Below the pieces are notes generated by a model. That model saw only the letters and a program-made list of their open reading frames with translations, was not told the origin of the DNA and did not search any database. The position numbers and the translations under genes are program-made. This document shows, piece by piece, positions 27,652-36,099 of a stretch of DNA of 64,000 bases; position 1 is the first letter of the stretch; every line of letters starts with the position of its first letter. This stretch comes from Vibrio salinus (lineage in GTDB: Bacteria > Pseudomonadota > Gammaproteobacteria > Enterobacterales > Vibrionaceae): positions 1 to 64,000 of the forward strand of contig NZ_JAJSDZ010000010.1 of the NCBI RefSeq assembly GCF_021272385.1, written 5' to 3'.

Positions 27652-28491
27652 ATGTTTCAAACATTAAACGAAGCCACGGCCAAACCGGTTGTATGGTCAT
27701 CTTATACCGCAGAACTTTTGTGGACAGACCCTCATATATCCAAACAGATGCTAACGTATCATCTTAACCCTGAACTAAACGTGTCATCGCGACCCTTTGA
27801 TTTTATCGATGAATCCGTTGACTGGCTTATTTCCGAATGGGGTTTGAATGAGCACTCAAGTATCATTGATTTCGGCTGCGGGCCCGGACTCTATACCTAC
27901 CGTCTAAAAAGCAAAGGAGCAGGGCATGTCGCTGGTATTGATTTTTCAAAAAACTCTCTGAACTATGCAATTCAACAGGCGAAAGCAGCAGACCTGAATA
28001 TTGAATACCACCAGAGTAACTATCTGAATTACAACGACACCAGAAAATTTGATTTAATCACATTGGTGATGTGTGATTTCTGTGCTCTTAATCCGGTACA
28101 ACGATCCTGTCTACTGGATAAATTCCGGACAATGCTAAAATCGGATGGAATCATTGCTCTGGATGTTTTTACATCAGCAAGATTCAGTAAACAGGCCGAA
28201 TCCGTGAATCTGATTAAAAATCATATGAATGGTTTCTGGAGTGATAATGAATACTGGTGCGTTCATTCTTCCTTTGCCTATCAGACTGATCAGGTCTGGC
28301 TGGATAAATTTGTCATTATCGAAGAAGGGCGAAGCCGAACTGTCTATAACTGGCTTCAACATTTTAGTATTGACACGATGCAAAATGAACTTGAAAAACA
28401 CGGCCTTAAAATCCAGTCAGTTTACCGAGATTTAAGAGGACGACCGTTGGATGACGGAGATGAAATGGCATTCATCATCAGCCACCGGTAA
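27652..28491 (+). CDS. Class I SAM-dependent methyltransferase
   Basis: A 279-residue cytoplasmic enzyme. Motif I IIDFGCGPGLYTYRL (about 71-85) binds S-adenosylmethionine, followed by VAGIDFSKNSLNYA (motif II acidic residue) and LITLVMCDFCALN (motif IV region). The first 60 residues carry a WTDPHISKQML element seen in uncharacterised methyltransferases of this type. Substrate unknown. It stands alone downstream of ada. Confidence 0.85.
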   Translation: MFQTLNEATAKPVVWSSYTAELLWTDPHISKQMLTYHLNPELNVSSRPFDFIDESVDWLISEWGLNEHSSIIDFGCGPGLYTYRLKSKGAGHVAGIDFSKNSLNYAIQQAKAADLNIEYHQSNYLNYNDTRKFDLITLVMCDFCALNPVQRSCLLDKFRTMLKSDGIIALDVFTSARFSKQAESVNLIKNHMNGFWSDNEYWCVHSSFAYQTDQVWLDKFVIIEEGRSRTVYNWLQHFSIDTMQNELEKHGLKIQSVYRDLRGRPLDDGDEMAFIISHR

Positions 28492-28679
28492 TCAAACACC
28501 GGGATTCATACGGGGTGACAAGCCCCGTTTTCTCCACCCCACTACCACCTCGTATCGGCACTCAGATTTACTATTCAACCCGATGATAAAAAACACTTTT
28601 ACTCAACAAAAAACGGCGTTATCGTGTATTCAGATAAAGACGGATTCAGCAATAAAGTTCTAAAAAACAAGGAAAATCA
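28492..28679. other. Intergenic stretch with possible coding remnant
   Basis: The bases before the GNAT start stay open without an ATG and read DDKKHFYSTKNGVIVYSDK, which looks protein-like. An adjacent frame carries GTQIYYSTR just upstream. This may be the end of a lost gene; too short to identify. Confidence 0.25.
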
Positions 28680-29084
28680 ATGGATATCGAATATAAAATC
28701 AATCACCCGATCACAGCAGAACAGTTTATCGAACTATTGAAAAAAACGTCGCTGGGCGAGCGCAGGCCTCTGGATAATAAAGCTCTGATTAAAGGAATGC
28801 TCGAAAACGCCAATCTTATCATCACAGCCTGGAAGCATGAGCAACTTGTTGGCGTCGCCCGGTCCGTTACCGATTTCCATTATTGCTGCTATTTATCGGA
28901 TCTGGCTGTCGATGAACAGGTTCAATCGGAAGGCATAGGCAAAGCGCTGATCCAAAAAACAAAAAAAGAACTGCACCCGGCCTGTAAAGTCATCTTGCTG
29001 TCTGCTCCTCAGGCGCAGAATTACTATCCGAAGGTAGGATTCCAGCCTCATAACAGCGCCTGGGTATTATCCGATCAGAAATAG
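28680..29084 (+). CDS. GNAT-family N-acetyltransferase
   Basis: A 134-residue acetyltransferase. The acetyl-CoA-binding motif A region is LAVDEQVQSEGIGKALIQKT (about 80-99), with ARSVTDFHYCCYLSDLAV as the preceding beta strands and NYYPKVGF as motif B. Length is standard for a single-domain GNAT. AAGGAAAATCA precedes the ATG. Substrate unknown. Confidence 0.85.
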   Translation: MDIEYKINHPITAEQFIELLKKTSLGERRPLDNKALIKGMLENANLIITAWKHEQLVGVARSVTDFHYCCYLSDLAVDEQVQSEGIGKALIQKTKKELHPACKVILLSAPQAQNYYPKVGFQPHNSAWVLSDQK

Positions 29085-29123
29085 CAGTTTCTGTCACTTC
29101 CACTAAAAAAGTGAAGGATTCCA

Positions 29124-29633
29124 ATGACATTTGAAAAAAAGATAGCCGATGTCTTTCGTTTAACCGATGAAAACTGGATGAGACATGCCAACCCGTTAAG
29201 TGTCTGGACACGGTACTCCGTTCTGCCATTAATTATCATGGCTTTCTGGAGCCGTCTCTGGATTGGCTGGTGGTGTTTACTTCCCGGAACCTTGTCCATA
29301 CTGTGGATGTTTTTAAATCCCATTGTGTTCAAGGCCCCTAAAACGACGAAAAACTGGGCGTCCAAAGCCGTATTAGGTGAGCGGGTTTACCTGAACAGAG
29401 ACAATATACCTCTTCCGGCTCATCACAACACCCCCTTATACACTATTCTCAATGGCATTTCGTCGGTTGGGTTTCTTCTCGCTGTCTGGTCAACTGTTTA
29501 TTTCTCGGTATGGGGCGCGATATCAGGCATAGCAATGGCCTATCTGGGGAAAAGCTGGTTTCTTGATAGGATGGTCTGGCTATATGAAGATATGAAAAAC
29601 CTCAATCAAACCTATCAAAACTGGGAGTATTAG
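29124..29633 (+). CDS. DUF6653-type membrane protein
   Basis: A 169-residue membrane protein with two hydrophobic hairpins (about 32-66 and 110-140). Its soluble start is MTFEKKIADVFRLTDENWMRH and its conserved tail is KSWFLDRMVWLYEDM. I recognise the pattern as the uncharacterised DUF6653 group (HANPLSVWTRY). GAAGGATTCC precedes the ATG. Its stop overlaps the convergent AraC gene by 4 bp. No function known. Confidence 0.7.
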   Translation: MTFEKKIADVFRLTDENWMRHANPLSVWTRYSVLPLIIMAFWSRLWIGWWCLLPGTLSILWMFLNPIVFKAPKTTKNWASKAVLGERVYLNRDNIPLPAHHNTPLYTILNGISSVGFLLAVWSTVYFSVWGAISGIAMAYLGKSWFLDRMVWLYEDMKNLNQTYQNWEY

Positions 29634-30451
29634 ACGTTTGTCTCAGACTGAGTCAGTTTCTGATCAGCAGACAGACTATATAACAAACGGCTATGTCGGT
29701 ACCGGCTGGGAGTCTGATCAAACATGCCTTTAAAAGCATGTATATAAGCAGAATCCGACGCATAGCCCAGTTCTACTGCTATTTCCTGTATTGCCATACC
29801 GGTATCCAGCAATTGTAAAGATAAAACCAGTCTGATATTTTGCCGCCAGAGCGAAAATGACAAATTGAATTCTTTCGCACAAAGGCGTGATAGCGTTCTC
29901 TCAGATGCGCCCACTTTTTCTGCCCAGTCTTTCAATGTAAATTTCAGATCCGGCTGTTGTCTGAGTTGATTAAAAATTGCCATAAGCCGGCGGTCTTCCG
30001 GAATTAACAGCGGAATTTCATAGTGTTCGGCGGTTTCAATTTGATCGTTTAGCACCGCCAGTAAATGCGCAATGGATGCTTCCGATTGATGAGCCGTTCG
30101 CTTATCAAACAATAATAAAAGTAATTCTTTTAAAAAGGCGGTCACCAGACACGACTTGGGGGTATCACCATAATGGATTAAAGCATTGGGGTTCAGGTAA
30201 ATAGCAAAAAACTGCGTATCGGTCACGGCCACCGATTTATGCACGGTATTGGCAGGAATGAATAACAGCGCATTATGCGGAACAATCGCCCGCTTATGGC
30301 CCATATTTGACTGCAACAATCCGGTAAGCGGAAACACAATCTGATGCCATGGGTGTGAGTGACTGTCATCAAGATAACCGGCTGGCATGTCTATCTTTTT
30401 CGTTATCAGTTGATGGCTGGCATATTTCTGAATGAGTTGATTGGCTTTCAT
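29630..30451 (-). CDS. AraC-family regulator with cupin sensor
   Basis: A 273-residue regulator. The N-terminal cupin (about 15-100, with SHSHPWHQIVFPLTG) precedes a C-terminal double HTH (about 175-265) that includes FTLKDWAEKVGASERTLSRL and IQEIAVELGYASDSAYIHAF. This is the layout of the YdeO/NimR-like AraC group, which often controls a divergent transporter or enzyme; here that is the amidotransferase at 30548. ATG 30451 is chosen; a TTG 9 bases upstream is also open. Confidence 0.87.
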   Translation of the reverse strand: MKANQLIQKYASHQLITKKIDMPAGYLDDSHSHPWHQIVFPLTGLLQSNMGHKRAIVPHNALLFIPANTVHKSVAVTDTQFFAIYLNPNALIHYGDTPKSCLVTAFLKELLLLLFDKRTAHQSEASIAHLLAVLNDQIETAEHYEIPLLIPEDRRLMAIFNQLRQQPDLKFTLKDWAEKVGASERTLSRLCAKEFNLSFSLWRQNIRLVLSLQLLDTGMAIQEIAVELGYASDSAYIHAFKGMFDQTPSRYRHSRLLYSLSADQKLTQSETNV

Positions 30452-30547
30452 TATTGGCAACTTATCGATGTTTTATGTCTGTTAATATAAAACATGCCAT
30501 TTCTTTTTTATATAGCATTGTCAGCAAAGATAAGACAAGGAAAGAAA

Positions 30548-31267
30548 ATGCGTATTCATTTTATTATTCACGAAGTATTTGAAGCCCCGGGTGCTTATGA
30601 ATACTGGGCAAACAAGAATCAGCATACGATCACATACTCCCGTGTATACGAAGGTGACCAACTTCCGGAAACAGTGGAAAATATCGACTTCCTCATTGTT
30701 ATGGGCGGCCCACAGAATCCGGCAACAACGATCGAAGAATGTTCTCATTTCAATTCAAAAAATGAGCAAGCCTTTATCGCCAAAGCGATAGAAAAAAAGA
30801 AAGCTGTACTTGGTATTTGTCTGGGATCGCAATTGATTGGTGAAGCACTGGGAGCCCAATATGACCATAGTCCCGAAAAAGAAATCGGGAAGTTCCCTAT
30901 TTTCTTAACTCAAAATGGCCTGTCGCATCCCTTATTTTCTCATTTTGGTCAGACACTTTCCGTCGCTCACTGGCACAATGATATGCCAGGACTTACCCGG
31001 AATGCGGTCATCATCGCCTACAGCGATGGGTGTCCAAGGCAAATCGTCGCTTATAACGATTTGGTGTTCGGTTTTCAGTGCCATATGGAGTTCACAAAAG
31101 AGGTAGTCGAACAGTTAATTATCCATGACACTCCTCAACCGGGGCAGAAATTCCCTTTTGTTGACAGCCCGGATAAGTTAAAGAACTATGATTACGACGA
31201 CATGAACCGGAAACTGTATGCGTTTTTAGATAAACTGACCATATATTACCAGTCAATAACCAAATAA
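30548..31267 (+). CDS. Class I glutamine amidotransferase-like protein
   Basis: A 239-residue stand-alone GATase domain. The nucleophile is Cys91 in LGICLGSQLIGEALG, and the catalytic His-Glu pair is in FQCHMEFT. VMGGPQNP forms the oxyanion-side loop. Such stand-alone members resemble GMP synthase glutaminase or YfeJ and gamma-glutamyl hydrolases such as PuuD. AAGGAAAGAAA precedes ATG 30548; the earlier in-frame start at 30494 has none. Divergent from the AraC gene. Substrate unknown. Confidence 0.82.
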   Translation: MRIHFIIHEVFEAPGAYEYWANKNQHTITYSRVYEGDQLPETVENIDFLIVMGGPQNPATTIEECSHFNSKNEQAFIAKAIEKKKAVLGICLGSQLIGEALGAQYDHSPEKEIGKFPIFLTQNGLSHPLFSHFGQTLSVAHWHNDMPGLTRNAVIIAYSDGCPRQIVAYNDLVFGFQCHMEFTKEVVEQLIIHDTPQPGQKFPFVDSPDKLKNYDYDDMNRKLYAFLDKLTIYYQSITK

Positions 31268-31347
31268 CCGGTTTCTTATCTGCCAGTACATTCAACAAAA
31301 TGTATAATAAGTATATGATCCAGCGGATGAACACAGAGAAGATTAAA

Positions 31348-31869
31348 ATGGATTTACAAGTCAGGGAAGCCACCGTAAAAGACATCAGTGTAATATCAGA
31401 ACTTGGACGTACAACTTATAAAGATCATTTTAGCGATATATGGCACGACATCGATACATTTTTAGATAACGATTTCACCGAGGATGCAATCCAGACATGC
31501 ATTAATTCTCCATCTGAATCACGCTATTATCTGGCCATGCATGAAAACAGATTAGTCGGTTTCGCAAAATTAAACTTAAATACAGAACTGCATGACCGAG
31601 GATGCCCCTGTATTGAGTTGCAAAAAATTTATCTTAAAAAAGAGTGTGTCGGAATGAATATTGGTTCCATTTTAATGGAGAAAGTCGCAAAGCTGGCCTC
31701 TGAAACCCGCAGTAAATATATCTGGCTGGATGTATTGAAAACCAATACTCAGGCTCAAAATTTTTATCAAAAACATGGCTTTCATGTTATCGATGAAATC
31801 CCATATAAAACCGATAAATATGAGATTGGCATGCTGGTTATGGCTAAATCATTACACGGAAATAAGTGA
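31348..31869 (+). CDS. GNAT-family N-acetyltransferase
   Basis: A 173-residue acetyltransferase. ELQKIYLKKECVGMNIGSIL is the acetyl-CoA motif A and NTQAQNFYQKHGFHVI is motif B. Similar in layout to spermidine acetyltransferase-like and YjdJ-type GNATs. AGAGAAG precedes ATG 31348; a longer in-frame start at 31300 is unsupported. Monocistronic, with a short hairpin (CGGTTC and GAACCG, 31873-31896) after the stop. Confidence 0.85.
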   Translation: MDLQVREATVKDISVISELGRTTYKDHFSDIWHDIDTFLDNDFTEDAIQTCINSPSESRYYLAMHENRLVGFAKLNLNTELHDRGCPCIELQKIYLKKECVGMNIGSILMEKVAKLASETRSKYIWLDVLKTNTQAQNFYQKHGFHVIDEIPYKTDKYEIGMLVMAKSLHGNK

Positions 31870-31978
31870 TTTTTCGGTTCAAAAAGGCTTCAGAACCGCT
31901 ACGAACTTAAACCATTTTCTGACATTTGATTAAAACGATGTCTCACAAATAAAATTAAATCAAAAATTGAATAAAAAT

Positions 31979-32812
31979 ATGGAATATCAGTCACTAAGAG
32001 AATTAATTGGACATCAGGTTATCGGTGTTCTGGGAACCTATACCGAAGATGCAGAAGGTATGGATGTCTATATTTGTGGTATCGAAATTCAGTCCGATAC
32101 CCAACTGAAACTGTCTTTCCCACATGGTCACAGTTTATTACAGAATCAACCAGTCACTCTGCACCTTGATAACCGTACCGGTATCTCTGAATATGATGCA
32201 GAACTTAACGTAAATCGTTTATCATTCAAAGGAACGGTGGAGAGATTCAACGAATACGAAGCAATCGTCAGTGCGGTTGAATATCAGGTCTACTATGGAT
32301 TGTCCCTCATTAAAGCGTTTCAAATTGAGAACTACGAGTTCCCGGACGATGACCGGCCGTCTAAAGCTCTGCCCATTTCACTCATACAACAGTCACCGGT
32401 TATTGATGCAACAGAGCATGATAATAAAATAGGTGTTCTGCTCAGCTTTGCAAAACAAAGACCCCATACCACGGTGATGGCATTTTTATCTTCTGAGGAA
32501 GATGATATCTTTTTTATTACTTTCCCTTCGACGTTTAAAGGTCAGGTTCTGAGCCGCGATAACCGCTGCTACTTTGCCATCGATAGCCGGGCGACATTTA
32601 CTTTCGAAAAAGCCATTGAGTGGAATTACAGTATCATCAGTGGTGAAGTTTATGAAATACCAAAGTCATCGCCGGTATTCGAACAAATTCAGGAACTCTT
32701 TATCGCTAAAAATCCATGGGAAGTCGGTTTCTTTAGTCATCCGGACATTCAGTTATATCATTTAAAAGCCGCGCACGTTGTCTGTCCTAAGCGTTCGACA
32801 AACATCATGTAA
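31979..32812 (+). CDS. Uncharacterised protein with FMN-binding split-barrel-like half
   Basis: A 277-residue protein from ATG 31979 (a TTG 12 bases upstream is open). The second half (about 150-277) looks like the pyridoxamine-phosphate-oxidase/FMN split barrel: NKIGVLLSFAKQRPHTTVMA, then DDIFFITFPSTFKGQVLSRD, CYFAIDSRATFTF and ISGEVYEIP. The first half (about 1-110) also has strand-rich content (GHQVIGVLGTYTEDAEGMDV), perhaps a second degenerate barrel. No catalytic motif seen. It precedes the MarR-GNAT gene by 85 bp. Confidence 0.6.
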   Translation: MEYQSLRELIGHQVIGVLGTYTEDAEGMDVYICGIEIQSDTQLKLSFPHGHSLLQNQPVTLHLDNRTGISEYDAELNVNRLSFKGTVERFNEYEAIVSAVEYQVYYGLSLIKAFQIENYEFPDDDRPSKALPISLIQQSPVIDATEHDNKIGVLLSFAKQRPHTTVMAFLSSEEDDIFFITFPSTFKGQVLSRDNRCYFAIDSRATFTFEKAIEWNYSIISGEVYEIPKSSPVFEQIQELFIAKNPWEVGFFSHPDIQLYHLKAAHVVCPKRSTNIM

Positions 32813-32834
32813 TCTTTCGAGACCAATTGCTCCC

Positions 32835-32883
32835 TTGACACATTATTGGGTTAATTATATGGTTGTGTAGTACAACCATATAA
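32835..32883 (+). promoter_or_regulatory. Promoter with overlapping 12-bp-arm operator for MarR-GNAT
   Basis: A consensus -35 TTGACA (32835-32840) is followed at -10 spacing by a perfect inverted repeat. Its arms are TTATATGGTTGT (32855-32866) and ACAACCATATAA (32872-32883), with spacer GTAGT. The repeat covers the -10 region and ends 14 bp before the gene start, next to the purine-rich AAGGGGGGAAG. A MarR dimer here would block its own transcription. Confidence 0.7.
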
Positions 32884-32897
32884 GGGGGGAAGATTCT

Positions 32898-33854
32898 ATG
32901 ATTTCATCGCTATCGGTTGAGTCTATACGCTCATCATCAAGACAACTCGTACGAGAATTAGGCTTTATGGGAGGCGCATTTGCAGGCACAAATCTGTCTC
33001 CCTCGGCCGTTCATACATTACTGGAAATCGATAAAAACCATGCGGTTACTGCCCGATATTTATGTGGTTGTCTCCAACTGGAGAAATCCTCTGTAAGCCG
33101 GATGCTTAAAAAGCTCTTGCAAACGGGAGATATTATGGAAATACCGCATTCCAATGATGCAAGAAGCAAACAACTGATACTAACACCCTCAGGTGAGAAA
33201 AGGGTTGCTGAAATACATAAATACGCCCGCAATCAGATAGTGCAGGCGCTGAAAAATTTAAATAAGAAAGATAAAGAAACCATCATCAAAGGATTAAAAT
33301 TATACGCTGATGCGTTAGCCGGTGAGTCATGCTCAGAGATTACTCGCCCGGAGATCAAAATATCAACCGGCGATTATAATGGAATGATTTCTAAAATAAC
33401 GGAATTGCACAGTTCCTATTATTCAAAAACGGTAGGATTTGGTTTGTCTTTCGAATCTACTGTTGCAGGCGGTTTAGCAGAATTTAGTCAGAGACTGAGT
33501 AAACCTCAAAACGAAATCTGGCTGGCCAGACAAGGAGATGAAATCGTTGGTTCTGTTGCTATTGATGGTGATGATTTAGGACAAAACAGGGCTCATCTTC
33601 GCTGGTTCATCGTAAGCGAAAACTCAAGAGGAACAGGCGTTGGCCATCGTTTACTCAACGAAGCACTTAACTTTGTTGATAATGCAGGATTTCGTGAAAC
33701 TCATTTGAATACCATCGAGGGACTGGGCGCCGCACATCATCTGTACATTGCCAATGGATTTTCCTGCACAGACGAACAGTATGGCCATCAATGGGGAAAA
33801 CAAATGAAAGAACTTCGTTTTGTCAGATTAAACCCATCAACACAAACAGACTGA
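32898..33854 (+). CDS. MarR-GNAT fusion regulator/acetyltransferase, intact
   Basis: A 318-residue two-domain protein. Residues 1-145 are a MarR winged helix: TARYLCGCLQLEKSSVSRML is the recognition region and SNDARSKQLILTPSGE the wing. Residues 155-318 are a GNAT domain: FIVSENSRGTGVGHRLLNEA is acetyl-CoA motif A and HHLYIANGFSCTDEQYGHQW motif B. Such fusions combine ligand-responsive DNA binding with acetylation of a small molecule, perhaps the inducer. It keeps both functional cores, unlike the broken relative at 1-810, and likely represses itself through the palindrome at 32855. Confidence 0.9.
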   Translation: MISSLSVESIRSSSRQLVRELGFMGGAFAGTNLSPSAVHTLLEIDKNHAVTARYLCGCLQLEKSSVSRMLKKLLQTGDIMEIPHSNDARSKQLILTPSGEKRVAEIHKYARNQIVQALKNLNKKDKETIIKGLKLYADALAGESCSEITRPEIKISTGDYNGMISKITELHSSYYSKTVGFGLSFESTVAGGLAEFSQRLSKPQNEIWLARQGDEIVGSVAIDGDDLGQNRAHLRWFIVSENSRGTGVGHRLLNEALNFVDNAGFRETHLNTIEGLGAAHHLYIANGFSCTDEQYGHQWGKQMKELRFVRLNPSTQTD

Positions 33855-33905
33855 GTATTGTCAGAATATGGCTAATCTAACCGTCCAATAATGTGACTAT
33901 CAGAA

Positions 33906-33937
33906 ACGCTGCCAGAAAGATCAGGTTTCAGCAGCGT
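33906..33937 (-). terminator. Weak terminator hairpin for the apionate operon
   Basis: A 7-bp stem (ACGCTGC and GCAGCGT) with an 18-base loop, 15 bp after the TIM-type isomerase stop. On the minus strand it is followed by TTCTGATAG rather than a T tract. Confidence 0.35.
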
Positions 33938-33952
33938 ACTCTTTGTGATTGA

Positions 33953-34729
33953 TTATTCAACACTTAATGTTTCACTTATTTGTATTAGCCGACAAAAGTC
34001 CTCAGAATCCCATGCTGATCGTCCAATAAATACACCATCTATATTTGGTTTCTTTAAAAGTCCTACAGCATTACTATGATTAACGCTACCACCGTACAAA
34101 ATATAAATAGAATCCGCTATTTCCTTATCATACATCTCTGTAAGTGCTGTCCGGATAGCCGAATGAATGAACTCTGCCTCTTCTTCTGTCGCTGGTATTC
34201 CTTTATCACCAATAGCCCACACAGGTTCGTAGGCAATAATCACAGAAGATAACTTCTCATGAGGAACATTATGTAATGCAATTTTTACCTGACGAACAAC
34301 CGATTCCACCGACACTGACCAGTTTTTTTCCTGTTCAGTATCTCCGACACAAATTAAGGGCCTTAAACCATGTTTCAAGGCAGCCAGTACCTTTTTATTT
34401 ACTGTTTCGTCACTTTCATTAAACCAGTGACGTCTTTCCGAATGCCCTATTTCAACAAGAGTAGCACCACAGTCTTTCAACATGATCGGTGAAATTTCTC
34501 CGGTATAAGCACCGGCATCATCCCAACACATATTCTGCGCCCCAACAAGAACTTTACCAACATGAGCCATTCTGCTCACTTGCTCAATATATGGGAAAGG
34601 AGGAATAACAAAAATCTGATGATGACAATTTGCTGTCTGCAAATAATCCACGACATTTTCTATCCATTTTGTAGCCTCCCGGCCGGTTTTATTCATTTTC
34701 CAACTGGTTCCGATCCAACAAGGTTTCAT
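33953..34729 (-). CDS. lerI: TIM-family isomerase, probable L-erythrulose-1-phosphate isomerase
   Basis: A 258-residue TIM-barrel isomerase. Catalytic residues are in place: Lys in TSWKMNK (about 12), His in VEIGHSERR, Glu in AYEPVWAIGDKG, and the phosphate loop LYGGSVNHSN. Its position beside an RpiB paralogue, a DUF1537 kinase and a RuBisCO-like protein points to LerI/EryH, which turns L-erythrulose 1-phosphate into D-erythrulose 4-phosphate, rather than the housekeeping TpiA. The active-site variant GTSWKMN (usually GNWKMN) also differs from TpiA. Last gene of the operon. Function by context. Confidence 0.8.
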   Translation of the reverse strand: MKPCWIGTSWKMNKTGREATKWIENVVDYLQTANCHHQIFVIPPFPYIEQVSRMAHVGKVLVGAQNMCWDDAGAYTGEISPIMLKDCGATLVEIGHSERRHWFNESDETVNKKVLAALKHGLRPLICVGDTEQEKNWSVSVESVVRQVKIALHNVPHEKLSSVIIAYEPVWAIGDKGIPATEEEAEFIHSAIRTALTEMYDKEIADSIYILYGGSVNHSNAVGLLKKPNIDGVFIGRSAWDSEDFCRLIQISETLSVE

Positions 34730-34753
34730 AATATCTCCTTAATCGATTGACGG

Positions 34754-35212
34754 TTAAAAACGAACCGCATGAAATTCAGAATCAATTTCTTTAATACGAT
34801 TGACTTTAGGTGTTGATGGACCATCGGAAAACTCAGCTTCTAACCAGGTATCCAGGATACTTTTGGCCAGTTCAGGGCCAATAACTCTTGATCCCATGGT
34901 GATTATTTGAGCATCATTACTTTTTCTGGCTCGCTCAGCTGAAAACGTATCATGACAAAGCGCAGCGCGGATACCCGGTACCTTATTCGCGACAATACAA
35001 ACACCAATTCCCGTACCGCATAACAGAATTCCTCGGTCAAATTCACCTTTTTTAACAGCTAGTGCCACATTCTTAGCGATATCAGGATAATAATAAGAAT
35101 CTTCGGGTTTTAATCCCATATCACAGAAATTAATATGTTTATCTGACAAATGTTTTTTTATAATTTCCTTTAATTCAAATGCAGCGTCATCACATCCGAT
35201 TACTATTTTCAT
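34754..35212 (-). CDS. derI: RpiB/LacAB-family isomerase, probable D-erythrulose-4-phosphate isomerase
   Basis: A 152-residue sugar-phosphate isomerase. The catalytic Cys is in LLCGTGIGVCIVANKVPGI; the region ALCHDTFSAERARKSNDAQI carries the active-site His. The early motif reads GCDDAAFELKE where RpiB normally has DHA, a substitution at a substrate-contacting position that fits a changed substrate. DerI makes D-erythrose 4-phosphate from D-erythrulose 4-phosphate, completing the route from apionate. ATG 35212 follows AAAGGAAATAAAT; the longer frame to 35263 has no support. Confidence 0.8.
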   Translation of the reverse strand: MKIVIGCDDAAFELKEIIKKHLSDKHINFCDMGLKPEDSYYYPDIAKNVALAVKKGEFDRGILLCGTGIGVCIVANKVPGIRAALCHDTFSAERARKSNDAQIITMGSRVIGPELAKSILDTWLEAEFSDGPSTPKVNRIKEIDSEFHAVRF

Positions 35213-35307
35213 ATTTATTTCCTTTTGTTTACGTGTAGGAGTCCCTGTATGAATTTCATTCACACAGGATTAATTAAATAAGTGATTTTAAATTTATTAA
35301 ATAATAT

Positions 35308-36066
35308 TTAAATGAAATTAATTTTTGAATTTACAGAAAGTAATAATTCTTTATTTTTATCACTCATATTACTATCTGTATATATTTCTTCGAATTGCTC
35401 TAGTTCAGCTATTTTAAATAGCGCGTTATTCCCATATTTACTGCTATCAGCAACTAAAACGCTTCTCCTTGAGCTGTTCATCATGTCTATTTTTAATGTC
35501 GATTTATGCTCCGTTGGCGCTGTGACTCCATATTCTATATTCCAGAAGTTACAACTAATAAATGAAATATCCGTAATAATAGACTGAAGTAATTTTCGCG
35601 CATGGTCTCCAATACACGATTGACTGGAACTGTCTATTTGCCCTCCAAATACAGTTACTTCTATTTGCTTGAACTGACTTAAAAATAACGCAATTCTTAA
35701 ATCTGGCGTAATAACCCTCAATGGCAAATGAGTAATGTTTTTTGCAATTTCCATTGTTGTTGTACCAGCATCAAGAATAATAGTATTTCCAGACTCAATT
35801 AATTTTGCAGCCTCTTTGCATATTCTGGATTTCTCAGATTTAAATAATGCATTCTTTTCTTGAAAAGAAAGTTGGGTTGCTACGAAATTATTTAATGTCA
35901 CACCTCCGTGTGTTCTTCTCACAACCCCCTGGCTATCGAGCTCAACCAGATCCCGACGAATGGTTGCCGGTGATACATTGACATAATGAACCAGCTCCTC
36001 CACTGTCGTTAAATTCGTATCTTTAAGATAGTCAACAATTTCTTTAAATCTCTGTTGTTTTTTCAT
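35308..36066 (-). CDS. DeoR-family transcriptional regulator
   Basis: A 252-residue repressor. The N-terminal HTH is LTTVEELVHYVNVSPATIRRDL (about 19-40) with the DeoR signature VVRRTHGGV. The C-terminal sugar-phosphate sensor domain contains ILDAGTTTMEIAKNI and VLVADSSKYG. DeoR repressors respond to phosphorylated sugars, fitting an operon whose intermediates are four- and five-carbon sugar phosphates. It lies inside the operon, 33 bp after dctM, so it should be autoregulated. Likely targets are the repeats at 42441-42664. Confidence 0.88.
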   Translation of the reverse strand: MKKQQRFKEIVDYLKDTNLTTVEELVHYVNVSPATIRRDLVELDSQGVVRRTHGGVTLNNFVATQLSFQEKNALFKSEKSRICKEAAKLIESGNTIILDAGTTTMEIAKNITHLPLRVITPDLRIALFLSQFKQIEVTVFGGQIDSSSQSCIGDHARKLLQSIITDISFISCNFWNIEYGVTAPTEHKSTLKIDMMNSSRRSVLVADSSKYGNNALFKIAELEQFEEIYTDSNMSDKNKELLLSVNSKINFI

Positions 36067-36099
36067 CAAGAAGTAACACTCACTTATTCAATTCACTAT

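Noticed and set aside
27467..33900. Integron-like gene cassette array
   Set aside because: Genes are short and mostly on one strand, but there are no attC-like repeats between them and no integrase.
33953..34729. Housekeeping triose-phosphate isomerase
   Set aside because: Placement at the end of the kinase/RuBisCO-like/RpiB operon and the GTSWKMN variant favour an erythrulose-phosphate isomerase.
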